From an uncultured Pirellula sp. (GTDB lineage: Bacteria > Planctomycetota > Planctomycetia > Pirellulales > Pirellulaceae): 16,299 nucleotides of DNA. A program made the position numbers and the translations under genes. Where the stretch lies: contig CAITIF010000019.1 of assembly GCA_903892365.1 (NCBI GenBank), positions 1 through 16,299 of the forward strand, read 5' to 3'. The notes beneath the pieces were generated by a model. It was not told the origin of the DNA. It ran no database searches and worked only from the letters and a program-made list of their open reading frames with translations. Shown in pieces: positions 1 to 7,350 of this stretch (position 1 is its first letter; each line of letters opens with the position of its first letter).

Positions 1-2
1 AT

Positions 3-260
3 TATATCCCTGTCGAATTTACCAACGATGCGTGCGATGCCGTCGATGGTATGAAGCTAGGCGACGAGGTGGACGTTACGTATCGGCTCAGTGGACGCAA
101 ATGGCAGAAAGACCCCAACAGCGAAGTCAAATACTTCTTGAGTGCTGAAGCGATGGGATTCAATCGAGTCGGTGAAGGCAATGGTGGTATGGGTGAAGAT
201 GATCTCAACGATGCGTTTTCCCAGGCCGCGGCAGACGATGGAGCCGATGCACCTTTCTGA
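3..260 (+). CDS. DUF3127-family (OB-fold-like) protein, 3' end only
   Basis: The gene enters from outside the window; reading frame 3 is open from the first codon (Tyr-Ile-Pro-Val-Glu-Phe...) to TGA at 258-260, giving 85 visible residues. The segment 'KLGDEVDVTYRLSGRKW' followed by 'EVKYFLSAEAMGFNRV' fits the second half of the DUF3127 family, small proteins predicted to have an OB-like fold, in which a 'GDEV.V.f.i..RkW' strand pair precedes a conserved aromatic strand. Family membership is from recognition, not a search. After the domain comes a Gly-rich linker (GEGNGGMGEDD) and an acidic tail ending ADDGADAPF. A terminal Pro-Phe after acidic residues resembles the C-terminal tip of single-stranded DNA-binding protein (DDDIPF), suggesting by inference a role in binding DNA-repair or replication partners. 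The Met codon at 51 lies inside the domain and is not the start. Confidence 0.72.
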   Translation, partial: YIPVEFTNDACDAVDGMKLGDEVDVTYRLSGRKWQKDPNSEVKYFLSAEAMGFNRVGEGNGGMGEDDLNDAFSQAAADDGADAPF

Positions 261-302
261 TCGGCATCGCTTACTGGGGCTGATCGGCATCGCTTACTGG
301 GG
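257..302. repeat. 23-bp perfect tandem duplication
   Basis: Bases 257-279 and 280-302 are identical (unit begins ctgatcggcatcgcttac and ends tgggg). The first unit contains the TGA stop of the DUF3127-family gene, so gaining or losing one unit would not alter the protein. It looks like a recent slippage duplication in the 3' untranslated region. Confidence 0.95.
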
Positions 303-304
303 TT

Positions 305-342
305 CGAGGAAGCCGTGGGCACATGCCGCGGCTTTCGCCTCG
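305..342. terminator. Imperfect hairpin between convergent genes
   Basis: An imperfect stem: cgagg-aagccg (305-315) pairs with cggctt and cctcg (330-342, with a three-base bulge), and an inner ggca/tgcc stem (318-327) closes it. It lies downstream of both the DUF3127-family gene and the minus-strand gene ending at 367, so it could end transcription from both sides. No T-run follows on either strand, so it may instead protect 3' ends or act with Rho. Confidence 0.4.
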
Positions 343-366
343 GATTACCGGTCCACCGTAAGGTCA

Positions 367-2388
367 TCACTTGAAGACGGCATGCAGCTTCATGGCGACT
401 TGGTTGTCGTCAAAAAACAAATGACTTAGTCGCTCAATAACTTTCCATTGATCGATAGCTTTTTCTGCAACTCGTCGCTCTTTGTTGAGCTTCTTGATCT
501 CGCCATAGTAATCGATAGGCGAACGGCCTCGCGAGGCAGCCCTTGCGGCCTCCAGTTGCACAATAGTGGTATCAATCCACTGGATGAATTGCACCAGTCG
601 ATTGCCAACCGTTTGCGCGTCTCGCGGTGCAAAAAGCATCGGTGGGGATTGAGCGTCCATTCGCAAACCCAACGCGAATGCGGTCTGCCACTTGCCGCCG
701 GGCTTGGATGAAATCACCAGTACCAGCTCAGGCTCCTCGTCCTCTAAGGCTATTCGCCAAATCGCCTCCCCTTCCCCCTCAATCGTGACGCTTTGGCTTG
801 GTTCAACGACAAAATCTTTTGCAAGTTTGATTTCGATTTCTGTGCGGCATTGCTTTGGTAACACGGACTTGCCAACCACTGTTGCCATTTTCTTGCGAGA
901 CGTATCGACCACAAAGGTTTGATCAATAGAAAGAGTGCCATCCAAAGAGGTGGACACATCCTTTTCCGCAGGTGTTACTTCCACAGGTTCTTCAGTTGGG
1001 CTTTGCTTGTCGTCTGAAAGTAATGGCAAAGAGCCTGGTGGGGAGTCGACGAGCGGGGCGTCACCATTTACCGATCGTGGGGGTTCGTACGACTTCTTAT
1101 TCGAGAGCCCGAGAGCGTCTGAGATAACCGCTTTCGAATCGAGCGTTGCGAGCGAGAAGTCACTACTTCGGTTGGGTTGCAATTGGGCAAGTAGCGAATC
1201 AGCGGCTGCGGTGCTGGGCAGCTCTCGGTTGGGGGAGGTGATCGCATCGATCCCTTCAATGGTTGTCAGTTCGGGTGATTCCGTAGCAGGGAGGGGCGCA
1301 AGATCGGTTTGGAGGGATGGCTCTGGGGGGCGATCTTGAGGTTGAACGTGATTTGTTTGCTCTGGGGATGCTGCGAGCTCCCGCGGTTGCGGCGGCTTGG
1401 CCTTTGAAGAGCTAAAAACAGCGACCATCGTTCCGATACCCAAAATGGCAATAGCGCTCAATGCAAGTAATGCAATGCGGGGAGGCCGCGAAGGCTTGGA
1501 CGGCTTTCGCTTGAAGCTGTCGATGGAAACCAGTGGCGTTGCGGTTGGGGAAATTCGAGCAACCCAGGGCCATGCGATACGGTGCGACGAGGTATCTTCC
1601 GTAGGGCTCCAAATGGATGGAACCATCGAGTGCCTTTCGGCCCAAGTCTGCATCGCAAAAAAAAGCGGGATCAAAACTCCGTTCGCGTCGACAAACGTGC
1701 ATGCCGTTGGTGCATGCTTGTTTTTCGAGCTGAACGAAAATGCGTACAGTTGGTTTTGCCAGTCCTTGATGACCACTGCGGGTGGGGGGCCGGCCTTGTT
1801 GAGCAGCGAAGCGACCAAGTCGAATCCCTCCATGAGGCAAGCGACTGCAACTTCATGAATATTTCTTCGCGATCGTTTGAAAACAACAAGACTTCGGCAG
1901 ACGAGCTCGCTCAGATCCTGATCGATGGATTCTGTCGCCAGCGCGTTTGCAATGTGGGTGCGTAGGTCTTGTGTCAGGTTTGCATCGTTGTCCCAGTTAA
2001 GGCTGTTGTTCTGTAAGTTTTCTGCGGATTCGGAAGGATTCGGGACGGAGTAATGGTAGCACTGCAGATGCCACGTTTGCCCGGCGGTTTCTTGTTCTGA
2101 GAACTTGAGCAGCATGCACCATGCGGCTGGTTCTGGCGATGGCTTGTTCTGGTTCGTGGTGGTTTCCAGCAAATAGAATTCCGCGTTGGCTTCGATGAAG
2201 GGCTGCAGATTTACGTGATTGAGCACGAAGCATGTTTTGGCATGTTCGTTGGTCAATCGGGTTAGCAATGCCAGTATTGAAGTAGATTTCATGAATTCGC
2301 GATTACTTTGGAGGGTGCATGCGAGGGTAATGCCAATTGACGGTTTGTAGGTACGAAAGTACACTTTTCGCCCATTAAATTGGGACAA
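367..2388 (-). CDS. Single-pass membrane protein of unknown function
   Basis: A 673-residue protein I do not recognise. The first ~300 residues lack a signal peptide and look like a soluble cytoplasmic domain. One clear transmembrane helix at residues 305-325 (IALLALSAIAILGIGTMVAVF region) is preceded by a strongly basic stretch (KRKPSKPSRPPR), which by the positive-inside rule puts the N-terminus in the cytoplasm. Then comes a Pro/Ser/Glu-rich linker (about 330-480) and a C-terminal globular domain, ending in a charged helical stretch (about 610-655) that could form a coiled coil. This layout resembles trans-membrane signalling or scaffold proteins, but no kinase, peptidase or binding motif is visible. 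The start is TTG (2386-2388); an in-frame TAA lies a short way upstream and no ATG occurs before Met33 (2290-2292), the fallback start. An AGGTG lies only about 2 nt before the TTG, too close for a normal ribosome site. Divergent from ppdK across 69 bp. Confidence 0.7.
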   Translation of the reverse strand: MSQFNGRKVYFRTYKPSIGITLACTLQSNREFMKSTSILALLTRLTNEHAKTCFVLNHVNLQPFIEANAEFYLLETTTNQNKPSPEPAAWCMLLKFSEQETAGQTWHLQCYHYSVPNPSESAENLQNNSLNWDNDANLTQDLRTHIANALATESIDQDLSELVCRSLVVFKRSRRNIHEVAVACLMEGFDLVASLLNKAGPPPAVVIKDWQNQLYAFSFSSKNKHAPTACTFVDANGVLIPLFFAMQTWAERHSMVPSIWSPTEDTSSHRIAWPWVARISPTATPLVSIDSFKRKPSKPSRPPRIALLALSAIAILGIGTMVAVFSSSKAKPPQPRELAASPEQTNHVQPQDRPPEPSLQTDLAPLPATESPELTTIEGIDAITSPNRELPSTAAADSLLAQLQPNRSSDFSLATLDSKAVISDALGLSNKKSYEPPRSVNGDAPLVDSPPGSLPLLSDDKQSPTEEPVEVTPAEKDVSTSLDGTLSIDQTFVVDTSRKKMATVVGKSVLPKQCRTEIEIKLAKDFVVEPSQSVTIEGEGEAIWRIALEDEEPELVLVISSKPGGKWQTAFALGLRMDAQSPPMLFAPRDAQTVGNRLVQFIQWIDTTIVQLEAARAASRGRSPIDYYGEIKKLNKERRVAEKAIDQWKVIERLSHLFFDDNQVAMKLHAVFK

Positions 2389-2394
2389 GTCACC

Positions 2395-2425
2395 TAGACA
2401 CCCGACGTCGTCGGACCCTTAGATT
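2395..2425 (+). promoter_or_regulatory. Possible ppdK promoter with inverted repeat in the spacer
   Basis: TAGACA (2395-2400, one mismatch to TTGACA) and TAGATT (2420-2425, two mismatches to TATAAT) are 19 bp apart. The spacer holds an inverted repeat ccgac-gtc-gtcgg (2402-2414) that could be an operator. The spacing is longer than ideal, so this is a weak call made by eye. Confidence 0.22.
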
Positions 2426-2457
2426 TTTGCAGAAACACGGGAGCATTGCATTCGGCC

Positions 2458-5259
2458 ATGGCTAACAAGTTGATTTATTTCTTTGGCAAATCGAAAACCG
2501 ACGGTAACGGAGACATGAAGGCTCTGCTGGGCGGTAAAGGTGCCAACCTCGCTCAAATGACCAAAATCGGCCTTCCAGTTCCATCTGGATTCACGATCAC
2601 GACGGAAGTTTGCGTTTCTTATTACAAGAACGGCCGAAAGGCACCTGCTGAGCTAGCCGGCGAGATGGAAAAGGCCGTGAAGTGGCTGGAGAAGGAAACG
2701 GGCAAGAAGTTCGGGGACGTCAAGAATCCGTTGCTGGTTTCGGTACGATCCGGTGCTCGCGATTCGATGCCAGGCATGATGGATACGATTCTGAATCTTG
2801 GTCTGAACGACGCGACCTGTGAAGGTCTTGCGGCAGCGACCAACAATCCTCGGTTTGCTTGGGATTCGTATCGTCGTTTCCTGCAGATGTACGGTGACGT
2901 TGTGATGGGCGTGCAAAAGAAGCACGAAAACGATCACGAGCCGTTCGAAGAAGTTATGGACCAGCTCAAGAAAGAAGCCAAGGTCAAAGACGACACGGAA
3001 CTTTCTGCAGAACACTTGCAAGAACTGGTCAAGCGCTTCAAGAAGTTGATCAAGGACTTTACGGGCAAGGCTTTCCCAACCGATCCAATCAAGCAATTGG
3101 AAGGTGCCGTGTTCGCCGTGTTTAGTTCCTGGATGAACGAACGAGCGATCTTGTATCGTCAAAAGTACCGTATCCCTGACGAATGGGGTACCGCAGTGAA
3201 TGTTCAGGCCATGGTGTTCGGCAACATGGGTGATGACTGTGCAACCGGTGTTGCGTTCACCCGCGATCCAGCTAACGGCGAGAACGTTTTCTACGGCGAG
3301 TATCTTGTAAATGCACAAGGTGAAGACGTCGTTGCTGGCGTTCGCACACCTTTGACAATCGCTGAGATGGCAAAGGATAAGATCATTTCGGCTGCTCACA
3401 AAGAGCTGAACGAAATTCGCAAGACGCTTGAAAAGAACTTCGGCGACGTTCAAGACTTCGAGTTCACCATCGAGAAGAAGAAGCTGTTCATGCTTCAAAC
3501 TCGAAATGGTAAGCGAACCGCGTTGGCCTATGTCAAGATTGCTCACGACATGGTCAAGGAAAAGCTGATGACTCCGGAACACGCCATTAAGTCGGGCGAT
3601 CCGGAAGCGCTCAATCAACTCCTTCAGCCAATTTTCGACGTGGTTGCTTACGAAAAGGCTCGTAAGGAAGGTCGCTTGATGGCGGTTGGCTTGCCAGCAG
3701 GTCCTGGAGCAGCTTCGGGTGCCGTTGTTTTCACTGCTGGTAAAGCAGAAGAACTGGCAGCCAAGGGCAAGAGCGTCGTACTTGCACGGATCGAAACCAG
3801 CCCAGAAGATCTTCGAGGCATGATTGCATCTGACGGAATTCTTACCGCTCGCGGTGGTGTTTCCAGTCACGCTGCGTTGGTTGCTCGTCAAATGGGTAAG
3901 GTTTGCGTCGCTGGTGCTGGCGATATCGAAATCGATTACCACAAGGGTACTTTGAAGTGCAAGGGTGTGACTCTGAAAGAAGGGGATCACATCAGTATCA
4001 ACGGTACGACCGGCGAAGTATTCCATGGTGCGATCGCCACCGCCGATAGTGAATTGAAGCAAGTCTTGGTCAACAAGACCATGAAGCCTAAGGACAGCAA
4101 AGTATTCCAATACTACGACTTCCTGATGAAGCTTGCGGACAAGTATCGTACCCTTGGCCTCCGAACCAACGCGGATCAACCTGATCAGGTTGTCAACGCG
4201 ATTGCGTTTGGTGCCGAAGGAATCGGACTTTGCCGTACAGAGCACATGTTCTTTGAAGGGGATCGAATCATTGCGGTCCGTCAAATGATTTTGGCCAAGG
4301 CAGAAGACGACCGAAAGAAGGCTCTTGCAACCTTGCTGCCTTATCAGCAAAAGGACTTCGAAGGAATCTTCCGTGCGTTGGATGGACTGCCAGCTTGTAT
4401 TCGTTTGCTGGACCCACCATTGCATGAATTCTTGCCTCAGCATGACAACAAGAAGGGGCAAGAAGAAGTCGCGAAGCAGCTCAAGACCACGGTTGCCGAA
4501 GTTGCCAAGATGGTTAGCGAACTGCACGAGTTCAATCCGATGCTCGGCTTCCGCGGTTGCCGGCTAGGTATCTTGCGTCCTGAAATCACCGAGATGCAAG
4601 CTCGGGCGATCTTCCAAGCGGCTGCTACCGTCTTGAAAGAAGGTATCAAAGTGAAGCCAGAAGTGATGGTTCCGTTGGTTGGCTTCAAGAAAGAGCTCGA
4701 TTTGCAAGTGGAAATCGTGCATCGCGTTGCTGCTGAAGTGATGAAGGCAACCGGCAAGAAGTTTGCTTACACGGTTGGTACCATGATCGAAGTTCCACGC
4801 GGTGCTTTGACAGCGGATGAAATCGCGGAATCGGCCGAGTTCTTCTCGTTCGGAACCAACGACTTGACTCAGACCTGTATGGGAATGAGCCGCGATGACT
4901 CAGGATCTTTCTTGCCAGCTTACCAAAACCTGGAAATCATCAAGGCTAACCCCTTTGCGTCCATCGACCGAACTGGTGTTGGTCAGTTGATGAAGATTGG
5001 CGTGGACAAAGGTCGATCCACCAAGTCAGATTTGAAGATCGGCATTTGCGGTGAGCATGGTGGCGATCCATCGTCGGTCGAGTTCTGTCACATCATCGGT
5101 TTGAACTACGTTAGCTGCAGTCCGTTCCGAGTGCCGATCGCTCGACTTGCTGCCGCACAAGCTGCGATTCGTCACCCTGCTAAACCGGTTGCTGCAAAAG
5201 TGATCAAGGATACGAAGAGCAAGACCGGCGCGACCAAGTCCAAGACTTCGGTTAAGTAA
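2458..5259 (+). CDS. ppdK: Pyruvate, phosphate dikinase
   Basis: Cytoplasmic enzyme interconverting pyruvate + ATP + Pi and PEP + AMP + PPi. All three domains of the family are present. The N-terminal ATP-grasp nucleotide domain (about 1-360) includes [10 protein letters not shown] and [17 protein letters not shown]. The swivelling phosphohistidine domain has [20 protein letters not shown] with the carrier His471. The C-terminal PEP/pyruvate barrel (about 530-890) has [24 protein letters not shown] and [12 protein letters not shown] with the catalytic Cys864, the counterpart of Cys831 in the Clostridium symbiosum enzyme. ATG at 2458 gives 933 residues; a TTG at 2446 would add four, but ATG gives the typical family start. 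GGGAG (2439-2443) fits neither start well. About 25 extra Lys/Thr/Ser-rich residues follow the usual C-terminus (after QAAIRH). The position two before His471, normally Thr, is Ser469. The long antisense ORF inside is a shadow. Confidence 0.98.
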   Translation: MANKLIYFFGKSKTDGNGDMKALLGGKGANLAQMTKIGLPVPSGFTITTEVCVSYYKNGRKAPAELAGEMEKAVKWLEKETGKKFGDVKNPLLVSVRSGARDSMPGMMDTILNLGLNDATCEGLAAATNNPRFAWDSYRRFLQMYGDVVMGVQKKHENDHEPFEEVMDQLKKEAKVKDDTELSAEHLQELVKRFKKLIKDFTGKAFPTDPIKQLEGAVFAVFSSWMNERAILYRQKYRIPDEWGTAVNVQAMVFGNMGDDCATGVAFTRDPANGENVFYGEYLVNAQGEDVVAGVRTPLTIAEMAKDKIISAAHKELNEIRKTLEKNFGDVQDFEFTIEKKKLFMLQTRNGKRTALAYVKIAHDMVKEKLMTPEHAIKSGDPEALNQLLQPIFDVVAYEKARKEGRLMAVGLPAGPGAASGAVVFTAGKAEELAAKGKSVVLARIETSPEDLRGMIASDGILTARGGVSSHAALVARQMGKVCVAGAGDIEIDYHKGTLKCKGVTLKEGDHISINGTTGEVFHGAIATADSELKQVLVNKTMKPKDSKVFQYYDFLMKLADKYRTLGLRTNADQPDQVVNAIAFGAEGIGLCRTEHMFFEGDRIIAVRQMILAKAEDDRKKALATLLPYQQKDFEGIFRALDGLPACIRLLDPPLHEFLPQHDNKKGQEEVAKQLKTTVAEVAKMVSELHEFNPMLGFRGCRLGILRPEITEMQARAIFQAAATVLKEGIKVKPEVMVPLVGFKKELDLQVEIVHRVAAEVMKATGKKFAYTVGTMIEVPRGALTADEIAESAEFFSFGTNDLTQTCMGMSRDDSGSFLPAYQNLEIIKANPFASIDRTGVGQLMKIGVDKGRSTKSDLKIGICGEHGGDPSSVEFCHIIGLNYVSCSPFRVPIARLAAAQAAIRHPAKPVAAKVIKDTKSKTGATKSKTSVK

Positions 5260-5277
5260 GCTGGACTGAATCGATAA

Positions 5278-5302
5278 GCTCTGAATCATTAAGCTTCAGA
5301 GC
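5278..5302 (+). terminator. Hairpin just after ppdK
   Basis: gctctgaa (5278-5285) pairs exactly with ttcagagc (5295-5302) across a 9-nt loop, starting 18 nt after the ppdK stop. It is followed by an A-rich rather than T-rich run, so it is a weak intrinsic terminator and may be a 3'-end stabiliser. Confidence 0.4.
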
Positions 5303-5312
5303 AGATAATAGG

Positions 5313-5345
5313 CCGTAACGAAAGTCTTATGGACTTTCGTTACGG
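5313..5345. terminator. Perfect 14-bp inverted repeat between convergent genes
   Basis: ccgtaacgaaagtc (5313-5326) and gactttcgttacgg (5332-5345) are perfectly complementary around a 5-nt loop. The repeat sits between ppdK (+) and the minus-strand gene ending at 5340. Its right arm contains the last Pro codon and TAA stop of that gene. A bidirectional termination or RNA-stability role fits the position; there is no T-run on either side. Confidence 0.55.
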
Positions 5346-7343
5346 AATTGGTCTCAGGCCTTGGATTCGACCGCGAGGGGCCAAGCCTTGAACTTCGATA
5401 GGTGATTCTAGACGGTGAACGGCTACGTTGCCGGCTAGATCATAGGCCTCCAGCTTCAAATAAATGGTTGGTGGCAAGCTTGGGTCGGCGGGCCAAACGT
5501 AGCGACCTTGATTTCGAATTCCCGACGCAATCACATTCCACGGTCCTTCCGGCGTTTCGGAATAGGACAGCACGATTGGCCGTTCTGGCAAGTATTCGTC
5601 GGCGACTCGGTATTCGAGTACCAGAGAGCCGGATTCTTTACCCTTGCCGTAGAGCGCGCTAGTGATTCTTGCTTGAGGCAATTCCGTGTCCACGTGAATC
5701 CATGCATCTGCGTTATCGCCATTGCGAGGTCGATTAGATGCTAGTCCGTTGGCACCAACGATGATCATTCGGAATCCGAACAAACCTTCCGTTTCCACTT
5801 GGATATCGAAAGGGCTTGTGCGATCCGGGTCTTCGCCCCAGACTTGCCAGGTAAGTCCTTCATCCGTGGTTCCCCACAACTCGACGGCCGCAACTGGCGA
5901 ATCAGGATCGTTCTCGACAGTGTATTCCAGGCTAAATGCCTTCGCTCTGCTGAACACCGGTTTAATGTTATTGCGGAAGGATGTTTGCCCTGGTATCCGC
6001 TCCACAGGTTGACCCTCGCGGGCGGGGATTGGACCGCCAGGCAGTCCGGCAGGACCCGTTGGAAGATAGTTTGGGTTTTGATCCCCGATTAAAAGGGATT
6101 GGTTGGGTTGGTCCGCGCGGCTGGATGTAAGACTTAATTGTCTGCGGTCGAGAGCTCTCTGGAACTCTTCGTCCGTCATCGGTTTCGTTTTTGAGTTTAC
6201 GGCAGCAGGTGTCCCCGTAGATAAACGTCCCGAAGGCGAGTCGTCGTCGGCAATGCTTTTGTTTGCGGAAGTCGCGTTGAGGATTCCAGACTTCAAGATT
6301 TGCTCTTGAGTGTATTGGTTCTGCTGAACTAATTGTTCAATCAGTTGCTGTTGGCGTTCAACGACAGCAGTAGCAAAGTGAGAGTCTGTGGCGGCTGGTT
6401 GTCTCTTGCCAGGCCCGCTCAGCACCTCAATTTTTGGCATGCCCGGCCTAGAAGTGTCTAGCGAAGGAAGTGCGATTCCGGAGCCAATGGGTTTGGTGGA
6501 AGTCTCCGAGCGTCCTGTGTTGTTTGCGAAGCGGGGCTCGCGGCTTTTATCGCTGGCAAATTGAAGTCCCATAGCCGCGTTTGCAGACCGAAGAAGCTTT
6601 GGCAACCGGTTGACTTCGACTTGGTTTCCTGCGCGGTCTTTTGCTGTAAGTCGAACGGATAACTGTGCAGCGCCAACAGGCAGTTCCCAAGATCCAGTTC
6701 CCAGCCACTCTAAAGTTTCCTGGTCTTGTTGGATATCGAAGGAAATTTCGGCAGGCTCGTTCATCGACTCGGTTTGATAGGTCAATTGGACCGTCGATGC
6801 ATCGAGAGCCAGGTCCGCAATCGCGAATTCTGCAAGCATGATGCCTTTAGGGTCCGTTTCGATGATTAGATTCGCTTCGGGTTTAGTCGTGTCGACAACG
6901 ACCACTAACGGTTCGCCTGGATTGTCAAAGGACCTGCCTTGTGAATCGAGTGTTTTTAACCGAAACAGATATTCGCCATCTGTATTCGCCAAGAATTGAA
7001 ACTGCTTGGTCCGAACGTCGCTACGAGAGTAAACGGTCCAGGTTCGACCACCGTTATTCGAGGTTTCGAGAACAATCTCGCGAGGTGTTTGGCCAGTCTG
7101 TTCAATGTTGTAGGGAATGACAAAATCAGAGCGAGGCCAATAGACACGTGCGTCTTCAGCTTGGTACTGTGTTTGCGGCCCTTGAGCGTAGGCGGCGTTC
7201 GTGCCAAGTAGGAACACCCCTGCAAGGATAGATTTGATGGAAATCCAGAGGGTGCTAATCAAAGGGGTGCGATCGAATGTTTTGGTCCAGCAAGAACCAC
7301 TACGCCATTTGCGATTTTTAAGGAGTGCAACGAATCTGGTCAT
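5340..7343 (-). CDS. Secreted protein with duplicated beta-sandwich-like modules
   Basis: A 667-residue protein of unknown function. A hydrophobic stretch at 32-50 followed by AYA-QG gives a signal peptidase I site after Ala53; the N-region is unusually long, and a TTG at codon 28 would give a conventional signal peptide. After it come two similar halves. Residues 60-250 have 'TSNNGGRTW' (to Trp102), 'VVVVDTTKPEAN' and 'LTAKDRAGNQVE'. Residues 465-660 repeat the scheme with 'GTTDEGLTW' (to Trp499), 'WIHVDTELPQAR' and 'LEAYDLAGNVAV'. Each half looks like two Ig/fibronectin-type beta domains. The halves are joined by a low-complexity linker that includes a Gln-rich helical stretch (VVERQQQLIEQLVQQNQ). 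No catalytic motif is seen, so an adhesive, structural or envelope role is the guess. The ATG has no Shine-Dalgarno and lies 7 nt after the upstream gene, so translational coupling is likely. Confidence 0.78.
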   Translation of the reverse strand: MTRFVALLKNRKWRSGSCWTKTFDRTPLISTLWISIKSILAGVFLLGTNAAYAQGPQTQYQAEDARVYWPRSDFVIPYNIEQTGQTPREIVLETSNNGGRTWTVYSRSDVRTKQFQFLANTDGEYLFRLKTLDSQGRSFDNPGEPLVVVVDTTKPEANLIIETDPKGIMLAEFAIADLALDASTVQLTYQTESMNEPAEISFDIQQDQETLEWLGTGSWELPVGAAQLSVRLTAKDRAGNQVEVNRLPKLLRSANAAMGLQFASDKSREPRFANNTGRSETSTKPIGSGIALPSLDTSRPGMPKIEVLSGPGKRQPAATDSHFATAVVERQQQLIEQLVQQNQYTQEQILKSGILNATSANKSIADDDSPSGRLSTGTPAAVNSKTKPMTDEEFQRALDRRQLSLTSSRADQPNQSLLIGDQNPNYLPTGPAGLPGGPIPAREGQPVERIPGQTSFRNNIKPVFSRAKAFSLEYTVENDPDSPVAAVELWGTTDEGLTWQVWGEDPDRTSPFDIQVETEGLFGFRMIIVGANGLASNRPRNGDNADAWIHVDTELPQARITSALYGKGKESGSLVLEYRVADEYLPERPIVLSYSETPEGPWNVIASGIRNQGRYVWPADPSLPPTIYLKLEAYDLAGNVAVHRLESPIEVQGLAPRGRIQGLRPIP

Positions 7344-7350
7344 AGTTCAA

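Noticed and set aside
257..302. Tandem repeat as the start of a CRISPR array or an attachment site
   Set aside because: Only two directly adjoining copies with no spacers, and no integrase or cas gene in the window.
2653..4527. A 624-codon open frame antisense to ppdK
   Set aside because: It lies wholly opposite a highly conserved enzyme, has no domain-like composition and is explained by ppdK codon use.
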